From Haemophilus influenzae (GTDB taxonomy: Bacteria; Pseudomonadota; Gammaproteobacteria; Enterobacterales; Pasteurellaceae), in assembly GCF_900475755.1 (NCBI RefSeq), contig NZ_LS483411.1, forward strand, positions 1,426,001-1,490,000: a stretch of DNA of 64,000 bases, written 5' to 3'. The notes below the pieces were generated by a model. That model ran no database searches, had not been told where the DNA came from, and was given only the letters and a program-made list of their open reading frames with translations. A program made the position numbers and the translations under genes. Positions 27,761 to 36,391 of the stretch are shown piece after piece. Position 1 is the stretch's first letter; every line of letters starts with the position of its first letter.

Positions 27761-28708
27761 CTACATATCATATTCAATAAACTGTTGGATAACATTTTGG
27801 AAATTGCTATCCACTTTGAAACCAAGAGCTAATGCCTGGGTGTTATCAATTCTTGCAGGCCAACTAGCAACGATATTGTTAATGCTTTCATCAAACTCAA
27901 ATTTAATATGTTCTAAAATTGCTTCACCTTTTACTTGAGTGAGATCAGATAACATTTGTTTTACGGTAACACTAAACCCTGGAAGATTAATAGTATGCCA
28001 ACTACGCAATGGAAGTGATGGAAGTTGTAAAGCATGAATAAAGTTTGCAACTACTGTATTTGGGCTAGATAACCATAAACGTAATTCTTCCGATACGGGA
28101 CACACAGCATCCTCCCCATGTAGAGGTTCACGCATAATACTGCTAACAAATGAGGATGCAGCTTTGTTTGGTTTGCCTGGTCGAATACAAATGGTTGGTA
28201 AACGAATAACAATACCATCTACAAAACCTTTTCGTGAGTAATCATTAATCAGCAATTCACACATTGCTTTTTGTGTACCATAGGTAGATTGCGGTGTGAA
28301 TGCTGTACTGTCTAAAATAGTTTCAGGTAGTTCTCCACCAAATATGGCTAAAGAACTAGAGAAAATAAACCGCACTTTAGGATTATTTTTGCGACAAATT
28401 TCAAGGATATTTCGTGTTGCTAAGAAATTAATTTCATAACCTAAATCAGGATCTTGTTCTGCATGACTACTTACGATAGCTGCTAAATGAAAAATAGCAT
28501 CCGTTTCTTCAGTAATTAATTCATCTAATCCTGTTGGATAACGTAAATCCATTTCATAACATCGAACACGAGGATCATTATTTGGCGCAATAGGCTTAAC
28601 AACATCAATTAAAATTAAATCATCAATATGAACATCATTCTGGGCTAATAGCGTTTTGGCTAAACGTTGTCCTAAGAACCCTTGTCCACCAGTAATTACA
28701 ACTTTCAT
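27761..28708 (-). CDS. denD: D-erythronate dehydrogenase (SDR epimerase-like)
   Basis: Extended short-chain dehydrogenase, 315 residues. The NAD-binding GGQGFLGQRLA lies at 7-17, FHLAAIVSSHAEQDPDLGYE near 72, and the catalytic YxxxK in STYGTQKAMCE near 142. The H. influenzae homologue (HI1014) has been characterised as D-erythronate dehydrogenase feeding the tetronate pathway; I assign by gene order and family from memory. A strong AAGGAGG ribosome site is present. It is expressed with otnI, otnC and otnK. Confidence 0.85.
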   Translation of the reverse strand: MKVVITGGQGFLGQRLAKTLLAQNDVHIDDLILIDVVKPIAPNNDPRVRCYEMDLRYPTGLDELITEETDAIFHLAAIVSSHAEQDPDLGYEINFLATRNILEICRKNNPKVRFIFSSSLAIFGGELPETILDSTAFTPQSTYGTQKAMCELLINDYSRKGFVDGIVIRLPTICIRPGKPNKAASSFVSSIMREPLHGEDAVCPVSEELRLWLSSPNTVVANFIHALQLPSLPLRSWHTINLPGFSVTVKQMLSDLTQVKGEAILEHIKFEFDESINNIVASWPARIDNTQALALGFKVDSNFQNVIQQFIEYDM

Positions 28709-28763
28709 TGTATCCTCCTTAGATAATATATGTTTTTAAAACCGCAGTTAAATTTAAGAATAT

Positions 28764-29540
28764 TTATTTATACTTCTGAAACCAATCCAATCCCGCTACG
28801 GTTTCACCACGTGGTTTATATTCACAGCCAACATAGCCTGTATAACCGATTTCATCTAGTTTATCGAAGATATATTGGTAGTTAATTTCACCTTCGTCTG
28901 GTTCGTGGCGTGCTGGTACGGAAGCGATTTGTACATGGGCAAATTTACCGTTTAACTTATCGGTTAAACGAGAGAGATTACCGTCAACATTTTGGGCATG
29001 GAAGTAATCCAGTTGAACAAAAACGTTATCGCGATCTACCAATTCTACGATGTCCAACGTGTCATATTGGCTTTTTAAGAAATAGTTAGGTTTAACTTCA
29101 GGACTTAACGCTTCCAAACAAATATTAATACCGTGTGGTTTGAATTTTTCAGCAGCATAACGAATGTTTTCTACAAAGGTCTGTTTGTAATCTTCACGAT
29201 TTGCACCTTCGGGAACAACTGCCGCCATAATATGAACTGTTGGGCAGTTTAAAGTAATGGCATACTCAAGGGCTTGATCAATATGTTGACGAGCTTCAGC
29301 TTCGCGTCCGGGAGTCGCCGCAATGCCCCATTCGCCTTTGGTCACATCGCCTGCAGAAGTATTAAATAATACTTGGGTCAAACCATATTGATCGAGTTTG
29401 GCTTTTAATTCTTTAGCGGGGTAATCATAAGGCCATAAATATTCCACGTATTTAAATCCAGCGTTAGCAGCAACTTCAAATCGCTCTAAAAATGGTACTT
29501 CATTAAACATCATGGTTAAATTAGCTGCAAATTTAGGCAT
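28764..29540 (-). CDS. otnI: 2-oxo-tetronate isomerase (hydroxypyruvate isomerase family)
   Basis: 258-residue TIM-barrel protein of the Hyi family. Metal and catalytic positions lie in VAANAGFKYVEYLWPYDYPA near 22-40, NICLEALSPEVKPNYF near 140, QLDYFHAQNVDGNLSR near 180 and GCEYKPRGETVAGLDW near the end. In the tetronate pathway it interconverts 2-oxo- and 3-oxo-tetronate. GAGG precedes the ATG. It follows otnC by 2 bp. Confidence 0.88.
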   Translation of the reverse strand: MPKFAANLTMMFNEVPFLERFEVAANAGFKYVEYLWPYDYPAKELKAKLDQYGLTQVLFNTSAGDVTKGEWGIAATPGREAEARQHIDQALEYAITLNCPTVHIMAAVVPEGANREDYKQTFVENIRYAAEKFKPHGINICLEALSPEVKPNYFLKSQYDTLDIVELVDRDNVFVQLDYFHAQNVDGNLSRLTDKLNGKFAHVQIASVPARHEPDEGEINYQYIFDKLDEIGYTGYVGCEYKPRGETVAGLDWFQKYK

Positions 29541-29542
29541 AA

Positions 29543-30175
29543 TTATTTTCCTCTGTGTTCCAAATCTTTAATTTCGTCATCTGTGAGATAACGGATTTTT
29601 TGTCCTTTCAATATGAAGAATAATTTTGCGGTTTCTTCTAACTCTTCTGTATTATCTGCCGCATCAAGCAAGTCTGAGCCAGTGACAACAACACCATGAT
29701 TAGCGAGTAAGAAGGCTTTGCCTGTTAAAGCTCTGTTACTTAATTCTTCTGCAATCTTTGGTGAACCCGGTCTATAGTAGGGAATAACTTGCATTTTTCC
29801 CACGCGCATTACGTAATATGGTGTAAATGGCTCTATAGCATTATTAGGATCCAAATTATCTAAGCAAGAAAGTGCGGTCAAATAGGTACTATGTAAATGC
29901 ACAATGGCTTTGCACTCAGGATTTTTCTTGTACATAGCCAAATGAAATACTGCTTCTTTCGATGGTTTATCGCCCCCTAAAAGATTACCTTCCATATCCA
30001 ATACAGATAAACGTTCTACACTTAACCGACCGAGTGAAGAACCTGTAGGGGTCACTAACACACGATTGTCATCTAAGCGAACTGATAAATTACCTGCACC
30101 GCCCACGGTGTAACCTCGCTCATAAAAAGAACGTCCGAGCTGCACCATTAATTCTTTTTGTGCTAAATCCGTCAT
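29543..30175 (-). CDS. otnC: 3-oxo-tetronate 4-phosphate decarboxylase (class II aldolase family)
   Basis: 210 residues. Class II aldolase/adducin fold with GNLSVRLDDNRVLVTPTGSS near 22, the proton-donor region PSKEAVFHLAMYKKNP near 70, and zinc histidines in AIVHLHSTYLTAL near 90 and LLANHGVVVTG near 160. It converts 3-oxo-tetronate 4-phosphate to dihydroxyacetone phosphate and CO2 in the established pathway. Its ATG overlaps the otnK stop as ATGA. Confidence 0.9.
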   Translation of the reverse strand: MTDLAQKELMVQLGRSFYERGYTVGGAGNLSVRLDDNRVLVTPTGSSLGRLSVERLSVLDMEGNLLGGDKPSKEAVFHLAMYKKNPECKAIVHLHSTYLTALSCLDNLDPNNAIEPFTPYYVMRVGKMQVIPYYRPGSPKIAEELSNRALTGKAFLLANHGVVVTGSDLLDAADNTEELEETAKLFFILKGQKIRYLTDDEIKDLEHRGK

Positions 30176-31413
30176 AGGAACATTCCTTGTGCATATTCAA
30201 AAAAGTCTTCTTTGCCGAAATTGCCTGATTTAAGCGCAAGGAAAATATCTTCTTCTACCGCTTTTAACCAAGGCACACCCGGGGCAATTTGTTTACCAAT
30301 ATGGAACCCAGTAAAACCAAGTTCTTGCACCACAATACTTGAGGTTTCACCACCAGCAGTAATAAAGTTGACCACGCCGGCTTGTTTTAATTTAGCGGCA
30401 AGTTTGGCAAAAATGCTTTCAATGGCATGGCTGGCTTGATCCACCCCAAATTGATGTTGAATAGCTTTTAATACATCTGGTTGCACTGTTGCATAGACTA
30501 TCGGGGCAAATTCGCTATCGAGATTTGCTATCACCCACTGATAAAGTTGTTCTACATAATTTTCATTATGGATGGCTTGCTCAACATCGAGTTGAAAGTG
30601 CGGTGCTTTTTCACGATATTTTTCCACTTGTTTATTGGTCATTACTGAGCAAGATCCTGACAATACAACTGTTTTGCCTTTATTCGGGGTAAAAGCGTTC
30701 ACACCTTTTTTACCACCACTTAAACGCGCCGCCATATATGCTGCTAAACCAGAACCGCCTGTCACCAATTTGAAATCCGCCACTGCTTCAGCAAGTACCT
30801 CCAACTGCGAATTATCCACGGCATCAACAACCGCATAACGGTAGCCTTGTGCTTTTAATTCCGCAAAACGCTCTTGCACACGCGAAGCCCCTTTAATCAC
30901 ATCAGAATACGCCACCAAACCAGTTTTACCTTTGGCTTGTGCATCCATTAAACGCATTAAATTAGCATCAGTCATTGGCGTAATCGGATGATTTTTCATG
31001 CCTGATTCACTTAAGAGCAGATCACTTACAAATAAATAACCATTAAAAATGGTGCGACCATTCACTGGAAGTGCCGGTGTAATAACGGTGAAATCTTCAT
31101 TTAATTCATCTAATAAAGCATCCGTGACAGGACCGATATTGCCTTTCGCTGTGCTGTCAAAGGTGGAACAATATTTAAAATAAAATTGTGTACAACCATT
31201 TTCCTTTAACCATTGATAAGCCCTCAATGACTGTTCAATGGCTTGATTCACAGGGTTGGAACGTGATTTTAGACTGATCACAATGGCATTTACTTTGCTG
31301 TTTAACGATTGTGTTGGAACACCGTTCATTTGCACCGTACTTAAGCCATTTTCAACCAAAAAACTGGCGATATCGCTTGCGCCTGTAAAATCATCTGCAA
31401 TAACACCCAACAT
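30172..31413 (-). CDS. otnK: 3-oxo-tetronate 4-kinase (DUF1537 family)
   Basis: 413 residues of the four-carbon acid sugar kinase family. The N-terminal substrate domain starts MLGVIADDFTGASDIASFLV with the DDFTGA motif, and FKYCSTFDSTAKGNIGPVTD lies near 99. The C-terminal nucleotide domain has TVVLSGSCSVMTNKQV near 250 and FITAGGETSSIVVQELG near 350. It phosphorylates 3-oxo-tetronate at the 4 position. It couples to otnC by a 4-bp overlap and follows ltnD by 2 bp. Confidence 0.9.
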   Translation of the reverse strand: MLGVIADDFTGASDIASFLVENGLSTVQMNGVPTQSLNSKVNAIVISLKSRSNPVNQAIEQSLRAYQWLKENGCTQFYFKYCSTFDSTAKGNIGPVTDALLDELNEDFTVITPALPVNGRTIFNGYLFVSDLLLSESGMKNHPITPMTDANLMRLMDAQAKGKTGLVAYSDVIKGASRVQERFAELKAQGYRYAVVDAVDNSQLEVLAEAVADFKLVTGGSGLAAYMAARLSGGKKGVNAFTPNKGKTVVLSGSCSVMTNKQVEKYREKAPHFQLDVEQAIHNENYVEQLYQWVIANLDSEFAPIVYATVQPDVLKAIQHQFGVDQASHAIESIFAKLAAKLKQAGVVNFITAGGETSSIVVQELGFTGFHIGKQIAPGVPWLKAVEEDIFLALKSGNFGKEDFFEYAQGMFL

Positions 31414-31415
31414 CG

Positions 31416-32321
31416 CTACGCTCCTTTTTTCGGTAAGTTAACACCACTAAAAATTTTAATCACTGCACTATCATCTTCTTTACCATAACCCGCATTGCTT
31501 GCCTCAGTGAACATAGAATAGGCTGTGCTTGCCAAATGAAGTGGGAAATGAAGTGATTTTGCAGTGTCATTAACTAAGCCTAAATCTTTCACAAAAATAT
31601 CAACCATAGAAAGCGGCGTATAGTCACCTTCTACTACGTGTTTCATCCGGTTTTCAAACATCCAAGAGTTACCAGCTGCATTGGTCACAACATCATACAT
31701 AACATCAAGTGGAATACCCGCTTTTGAGGCAAGAGCCATAGCTTCCGCACCTGCTGCAATATGTACGCCGGCTAATAATTGATGGACAATTTTCACCGTT
31801 GCACCTAAACCAATTTCTTCACCAATGTTATAAACTTTTGCCGCAGTGGCATCTAAAACAGGTTGTAACAACTCAAATGCTTGTTTTGAACCCGATGCCA
31901 TAACAGTCATTTCACCTTTTAATGCTTTAGCTGCACCACCAGAAACAGGCGCATCTAACATAATCAAACCTAATTCTGTTAATTTTTGTGAAATTATTTG
32001 AGCATCTTGAGCCGCCATGGTAGAAGAAACCATCACCGCTGTACCTGCTTTTAATTTTTTAGCAATACCATTTTCGCCAAATAATACTGCGTTAGCTTGG
32101 GCTGCATTAACCACTAAAATCACTACAGCATCAAGTTCGTGAGCAAAGTCATAGCCATTTGCCGCTACAGCTTTTGCACCTGCCGCTTTTAGTTTTTCAA
32201 GTGCAACTGGGTTTAAATCAATACCATAGGTCGTTAATCCTGCATTAATGCAAGATACCGCTGCGCCCATACCCATAGAACCAAGACCAATTACTGCGAC
32301 TGAATAATTTTGATTTTCCAT
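31416..32321 (-). CDS. ltnD: L-threonate dehydrogenase (beta-hydroxyacid dehydrogenase)
   Basis: 301 residues. The NAD-binding GLGSMGMGAAVSCINAGL lies at 12-29, the substrate motif DAPVSGGAAKALKGEMTV near 119, and the catalytic lysine in GLGATVKIVHQLLAGVH near 172. It oxidises L-threonate to 2-oxo-tetronate in the characterised pathway. First gene of the operon, with GGGAG upstream. The divergent promoter region holds a CRP-like site and dyads. Confidence 0.9.
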   Translation of the reverse strand: MENQNYSVAVIGLGSMGMGAAVSCINAGLTTYGIDLNPVALEKLKAAGAKAVAANGYDFAHELDAVVILVVNAAQANAVLFGENGIAKKLKAGTAVMVSSTMAAQDAQIISQKLTELGLIMLDAPVSGGAAKALKGEMTVMASGSKQAFELLQPVLDATAAKVYNIGEEIGLGATVKIVHQLLAGVHIAAGAEAMALASKAGIPLDVMYDVVTNAAGNSWMFENRMKHVVEGDYTPLSMVDIFVKDLGLVNDTAKSLHFPLHLASTAYSMFTEASNAGYGKEDDSAVIKIFSGVNLPKKGA

Positions 32322-32386
32322 TTTTAATCTCCCAATAGATCTTAACTAAATTTATCTGTATATTAGCCGATACAATAAATTAAATC

Positions 32387-32402
32387 TGAGATCTAGATCA
32401 CA
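32387..32402. promoter_or_regulatory. CRP-like binding site
   Basis: TGAGATCTAGATCACA matches the CRP consensus TGTGA-N6-TCACA except for one base in the left arm, with the correct spacing. It lies about 66 bp upstream of ltnD and 90 bp upstream of the divergent regulator. Suggests catabolite control of the tetronate operon. Confidence 0.65.
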
Positions 32403-32447
32403 GAATGATAAAAAATGTTATTTTTTGTTAATTTTGGTGATAAAACG

Positions 32448-32477
32448 TTATGAGCTCATAATCTGATTTGAAATCAG
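32448..32477. promoter_or_regulatory. tandem dyads upstream of the DeoR regulator
   Basis: A 14-bp perfect palindrome TTATGAGCTCATAA (32448-32461) is followed by CTGATTT-g-AAATCAG (32463-32477), which ends 14 bp before the regulator start codon. Candidate autoregulatory operators of the DeoR-family protein or its leader structure. Confidence 0.45.
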
Positions 32478-32491
32478 GTATGGAGAAAAAG

Positions 32492-33250
32492 ATGATTCCT
32501 GCTGAACGGCAAAAGACATTATTAAACTTAATTAGTAAACAAGGCGTTATTAGTATAAATAACTTAGTCAATATCTTAGGCGTATCGCATATGACCGTAC
32601 GTCGTGATATACAAAAGCTCGAAGAGGATGGAAAAGTCATCTCTGTTTCGGGGGGGGTTCAATTACTTGAACGTTTATCCAGTGAACCAACACATGACGA
32701 TAAATCATTACTAGCAACGACTGAAAAGACGGCTATTAGTAAAAAAGCAGTTGAGTTAATACAAGAACATTCCACTATATATCTAGATGCTGGCACGACA
32801 ACACTTGAAATCGCAAAACAAATCGCTAATCGAAACGATCTACTTGTAATTACTAATGATTTTGTTATTGCCCATTATTTAATGGTCAATAGCCAATGTA
32901 ATATTATGCATACTGGTGGGCTCATTAATAAATCAAATCGTTCCTCTGTGGGAGAATTTGCTGCCCAATTTCTACATCAAATTTCAGTTGACATTGCGTT
33001 CATCTCGACTTCATCTTGGAATTTAAAAGGGCTAACCACGCCTGATGAGCAAAAAATTCCTGTCAAAAAGGCTATTATCCAATTTAGTCAAAAAAATATC
33101 CTTGTTACTGATTCATCCAAATATGGCAAAGTAGCAACATTTCTACTATATCCACTTAGTTCACTAGATACGATTATCTGTGATAAAGGATTACCCGAAA
33201 ATGCTCAAGCTAGAATCGCTGAAATGAATGTTGAATTATTTTTAGTATAA
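32492..33250 (+). CDS. DeoR-family transcription regulator of the tetronate cluster
   Basis: 252 residues from ATG 32492 (GGAG six bases upstream); two upstream in-frame starts (32468, 32480) have poorer context. The N-terminal HTH has AERQKTLLNLISKQGVISIN and VSHMTVRRDIQKLEEDGKV, and the sugar-phosphate sensing domain has IYLDAGTTTLEIAKQI and NILVTDSSKYGKVATF. Divergent from ltnD. A run of eight G (32650-32657) sits in codons 53-56, a possible slippage point. IS1016 copy 2 begins 7 bp after the stop. Confidence 0.88.
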   Translation: MIPAERQKTLLNLISKQGVISINNLVNILGVSHMTVRRDIQKLEEDGKVISVSGGVQLLERLSSEPTHDDKSLLATTEKTAISKKAVELIQEHSTIYLDAGTTTLEIAKQIANRNDLLVITNDFVIAHYLMVNSQCNIMHTGGLINKSNRSSVGEFAAQFLHQISVDIAFISTSSWNLKGLTTPDEQKIPVKKAIIQFSQKNILVTDSSKYGKVATFLLYPLSSLDTIICDKGLPENAQARIAEMNVELFLV

Positions 33251-33256
33251 AATAAA

Positions 33257-33970
33257 GGGGCTGACGTAGATTAGCAAGTGTGCTAGTCTATAAAATGAAT
33301 ATAACTCATTGTAAATTAAAGAAATCTATACAAAATAAGCTCCTTGAATTTTTTGTATTAGAAATTACAGCCCAAGCAGCGGCTGATTTACTCGGTATCC
33401 AAGCCAATTCAGCGATTTTGTTTTACCGAAAAATTCGTGAAGTCATTAGCTATCTCATTTAGCCCTTGAAGCCGATGAGGTTGTTGATGGTCAAATTGAG
33501 CTTGATGAAAGCTATTTTGGCGGTCATCGTAAAGGAAAACGAGGTCGAGGCGCAGCAGGAAAAGTTGCCGTATTTGGTTTGTTAAAACGACAAGGAAAAG
33601 TATTTACGGTAGTGGTAGAAAATACCAAAACAGAGACATTAATGCCTGTTATTGTGAGGAAAATCAAGCCTGACAGCTGGGTTTATACCGATACTTATCG
33701 AAGCTATGATGCCCTTGATGTGAGCAAATTTCACCACGAACGAATCAATCATTCCGAACTATTTGCGGTGAAACAAAACCACATAAATGGAATAGAAAAT
33801 TTCTGGAGTCAGGCGAGGAGAATCCTCCGAAAATATAATGGAATCGACCGAAAAAACTTTCCTTTATTCTTGAAGGAATGTAAATTTCGGTTTAACTTTG
33901 GAGCACCAAAAGAACAGCTTAAAATATTGAGAAAATGGCGTGGTATTTAGGGCTAATCTACGTCAGCCCC
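33257..33970 (+). mobile_element. IS1016-type element copy 2, 714 bp, defective transposase
   Basis: Perfect 19-bp terminal inverted repeats: GGGGCTGACGTAGATTAGC and GCTAATCTACGTCAGCCCC. The transposase frame is broken by a 2-bp insertion near 33453-33456 relative to copy 1 (CTATCTCATTT versus CTATCATTT); otherwise it runs to LKILRKWRGI and stop, with the DDE ISXO2-like domain (DESYFGGHRKGKRG, WVYTDTYRSYDA, NHINGIENFWSQ). The flanks (TATAAAATAAA on the left, TTACATTATC on the right) show no target duplication, so the two flanks probably come from different insertions joined by recombination. Confidence 0.92.
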
Positions 33971-33980
33971 TTACATTATC

Positions 33981-34838
33981 TTGGCAAAGGGTATCATTGG
34001 TGGGATTGAACGTTCGGTAAAATATTTAATGCCACTGCTATTTATCTTCTTAATTGGAATGGTTATTCGCAACGTAACATTACCGGGCGCAATGGAAGGC
34101 ATTACATTCTATTTAAAACCAGATTTCAGCAAAATTACGCCACAATTATTTATCTTCGTTTTAGGTCAAGTCTTCTTCGCATTAAGTCTTGGTTTTGGTG
34201 TATTAATTACCCTTTCCAGTTACCTCAATAAAGAAGAAAACTTAATCCATACTGCAGTGATTACAGGTTTCACCAACACAATTATCGCCGTACTTGCTGG
34301 CTTTATGATTTTCCCCTCACTTTTCACTTTTGGAATTGAACCAAACGCAGGGCCAACATTAGTATTCCAAAGTTTACCTATCGTATTTTCTCACTTATGG
34401 GCAGGTAAATTCTTTGCAATTATTTTCTTCGGCTTATTATTAATTGCTGCGCTAACGACTTCTATCACAATTTATGAAGTAATCATCACGGCATTGCAAG
34501 AAAAACTCAGAATGCGTCGTGGTAAAGCCATTATTTTTACGCTTGGAGGGATCTTTCTATTAGGCAATATCCCTGCAATTTTAGGGGGTAATCTATGGAA
34601 AAGCGTAACCATCTTCGGCAAAAGCATTTTTGATTTCTACGATTACGCCAGTGGAAATATTCTCTTTATGCTGACCGCACTTGGCTGTGCTATTTTCGTG
34701 GGTTTCGTATTAAAAGATGAAGCTAAAAAAGAACTTTCTTCAACAAAATATTCAACTTTTATCAAAATTTGGTTTAACTACGTGAAATTTGTTGTCCCCG
34801 TGATCATCTTAGTGATTTTTATTAGCAACCTGTTCTAA
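33981..34838 (+). pseudogene. sodium-dependent (SNF family) transporter, N-terminus lost at IS1016
   Basis: 285 codons of the C-terminal part of a neurotransmitter:sodium symporter family protein: GIERSVKYLMPLLFIFLIGM, FFALSLGFGVLITLSSYLNK (the conserved loop with the SLGxG motif) and about seven helices. Full members are near 450-500 residues, so helices 1-5 and the sodium site at the start are missing. The frame opens directly beyond the IS right end with a TTG, with no ribosome site. In Rd a homologue lies next to modC, as I recall, which fits the next block. Confidence 0.85.
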
Positions 34839-34845
34839 AAAAGAA

Positions 34846-34869
34846 AAAACCGAGTAAATGCTCGGTTTT
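34846..34869 (+). terminator. intrinsic terminator after the truncated transporter
   Basis: AAAACCGAG and CTCGGTTTT form a 9-bp stem with a TAAATG loop, followed by CTTTTTTTTT. Placed directly after the transporter stop. Confidence 0.88.
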
Positions 34870-35001
34870 CTTTTTTTTTAATTCCTACAAAAATATTATT
34901 ACTTTTAAGCTAATCCCTTGTCTTTCTTTTATTACATTTTCTAACCGCACTTTATTATGCTTGTTTTAACTGGGTTATTAATATGACAACATAAATCCAA
35001 T

Positions 35002-35144
35002 GTAGGGTGGGCGTAAGCCCACGCATTTGACTTAAATAATTATCCTTAGTCATATTTATTTTATCGTGAGCGTAAGCCCACTCATTTAACTCAAATAATT
35101 ATCCTTGTCATATTTATTTTTTCGTGGGCTTACGCCCACCCTAC
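35002..35144. repeat. intergenic dyad repeats downstream of hifE
   Basis: Three copies of the dyad unit built on GTGGGCGTAAGCCCAC lie here: 35002-35023 forward, a degenerate copy at 35065-35082, and 35123-35144 inverted. The stem GTGGGC/GCCCAC encloses GTAA, a GNRA-type tetraloop in plus-strand RNA. The intervening DNA is itself a partial duplication (AATTATCCTT then TCATATTTATTTT, twice). Similar dyads flank hif genes in other Haemophilus, as I recall. They may help stop hifE transcription. Confidence 0.8.
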
Positions 35145-35152
35145 GGACTTGG

Positions 35153-36391
35153 TTATTGATATGACAAGGTATAAGTTGCGCGACCTTCTAATTCTCCACC
35201 TTCAATTTTTTTGGAATTATCCAATTTAATTAATTCGGGAGTAAAGCTAATAATGTATGTATTTTGCTGTGGAAATTCTTTGGTTAATTTAATTTGGTTT
35301 TGAGTGCCTTTTTTAGGGCTGTCAGGTCCGAAGCTGATGTAATTACCATTTTTTTGTTTCAGTTTTATGCCAACATTGGCAGTTTGCGCGCCGTTATTTT
35401 TGTAAATCATTTTAAGTGTATCACTTCTGTTGCCAAGATTATTTGCATCGGTAAATACAATCCACGGGTTAATATAAGCGTTTGAACCGCAGTTTACACG
35501 AATATCTACATCACTTGTTTTAATAGGCGTGGTAATGTCTGAACTCTTTTTCGTGCCGAAATCTCGAGTATAATCTGCCACTCCTTTAATATTACAGGTT
35601 ACTGCAGTAAGGCGTATTGTTACGTTACTGCCGTTGATTGCTGTCCCAGCATCTTCGGTAACTACTGGTTTCGGTCCTGAACGACTGTATCCATTTAAAG
35701 AAAATGCCCCGAAATACGAGTTTTGTAATTTGAGATCAATATCTCCGCTTGGAAATTGAAAGCCATGTACTAAATGACTAAGATCAATCGGTGTAATTTC
35801 CATTATCGGTGTTATACGTAACTCTTCTCCTGTAAATCCACAACCACTTCTAAATGTATAAAAATAATCATTTATATTATGCCAATCTTGAAGCCTAGTA
35901 TTTTCCCCAACCCTTGCAGGCTGACCTGATAATCTAGTTTTAATTCTAAAAGTAAAGCCTAAATAAGGGAATTCTTTTAGCTGAAAAATAGTCGGAGATG
36001 TATTAGGAATCTTATTCCAAATAAATTCATCTAAACGTAACTCAGAGGCAAAACAGGAATTATTTCTTGAGCTTGATTTTTTGGGGATCTTATAAGTTTC
36101 CATTGTAATTTCGTGTTTACCTAAAGCTTGGATCAGTTTTTCCATATTAATAGGTTTTAAAGTCAAACTAGGATTATCTCGTGGAAAAAGATAACGCTCT
36201 GTTAATACTGGTCCTTTAGGATAATGTACTACAGACTGCCCACCGGGAAAACGAATACACCCGTGATTTCCTCCTGTATCACACTCATTATGCCACACTC
36301 CTTGCTTATCCGCCTGCACCTCTTGAGGTATAGCATTGAGAATAATAAAAAGAGCGGTCAATTTTTGAAATGTTTTTACAAATTTATTCAT
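35153..36391 (-). CDS. hifE: pilus tip adhesin
   Basis: 412 residues from ATG 36391, which overlaps the end of the preceding pilin gene by 8 bp; GAGG lies upstream. The signal peptide ends near QEVQA. A large N-terminal domain (about 30-240) with paired cysteines, then a pilin-like domain ending GRATYTLSYQ, give the two-domain layout of chaperone-usher tip adhesins. The terminal beta-strand ends in SYQ, resembling the pilin C-terminal chaperone-binding motif. Receptor unknown; HifE is linked to haemagglutination and epithelial binding in H. influenzae. Confidence 0.82.
   Translation of the reverse strand: MNKFVKTFQKLTALFIILNAIPQEVQADKQGVWHNECDTGGNHGCIRFPGGQSVVHYPKGPVLTERYLFPRDNPSLTLKPINMEKLIQALGKHEITMETYKIPKKSSSRNNSCFASELRLDEFIWNKIPNTSPTIFQLKEFPYLGFTFRIKTRLSGQPARVGENTRLQDWHNINDYFYTFRSGCGFTGEELRITPIMEITPIDLSHLVHGFQFPSGDIDLKLQNSYFGAFSLNGYSRSGPKPVVTEDAGTAINGSNVTIRLTAVTCNIKGVADYTRDFGTKKSSDITTPIKTSDVDIRVNCGSNAYINPWIVFTDANNLGNRSDTLKMIYKNNGAQTANVGIKLKQKNGNYISFGPDSPKKGTQNQIKLTKEFPQQNTYIISFTPELIKLDNSKKIEGGELEGRATYTLSYQ

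Noticed and set aside
33257..33970. Target-site duplication around IS1016 copy 2
   Set aside because: The flanks (AAAATAAA on the left, TTACATTA on the right) do not match.
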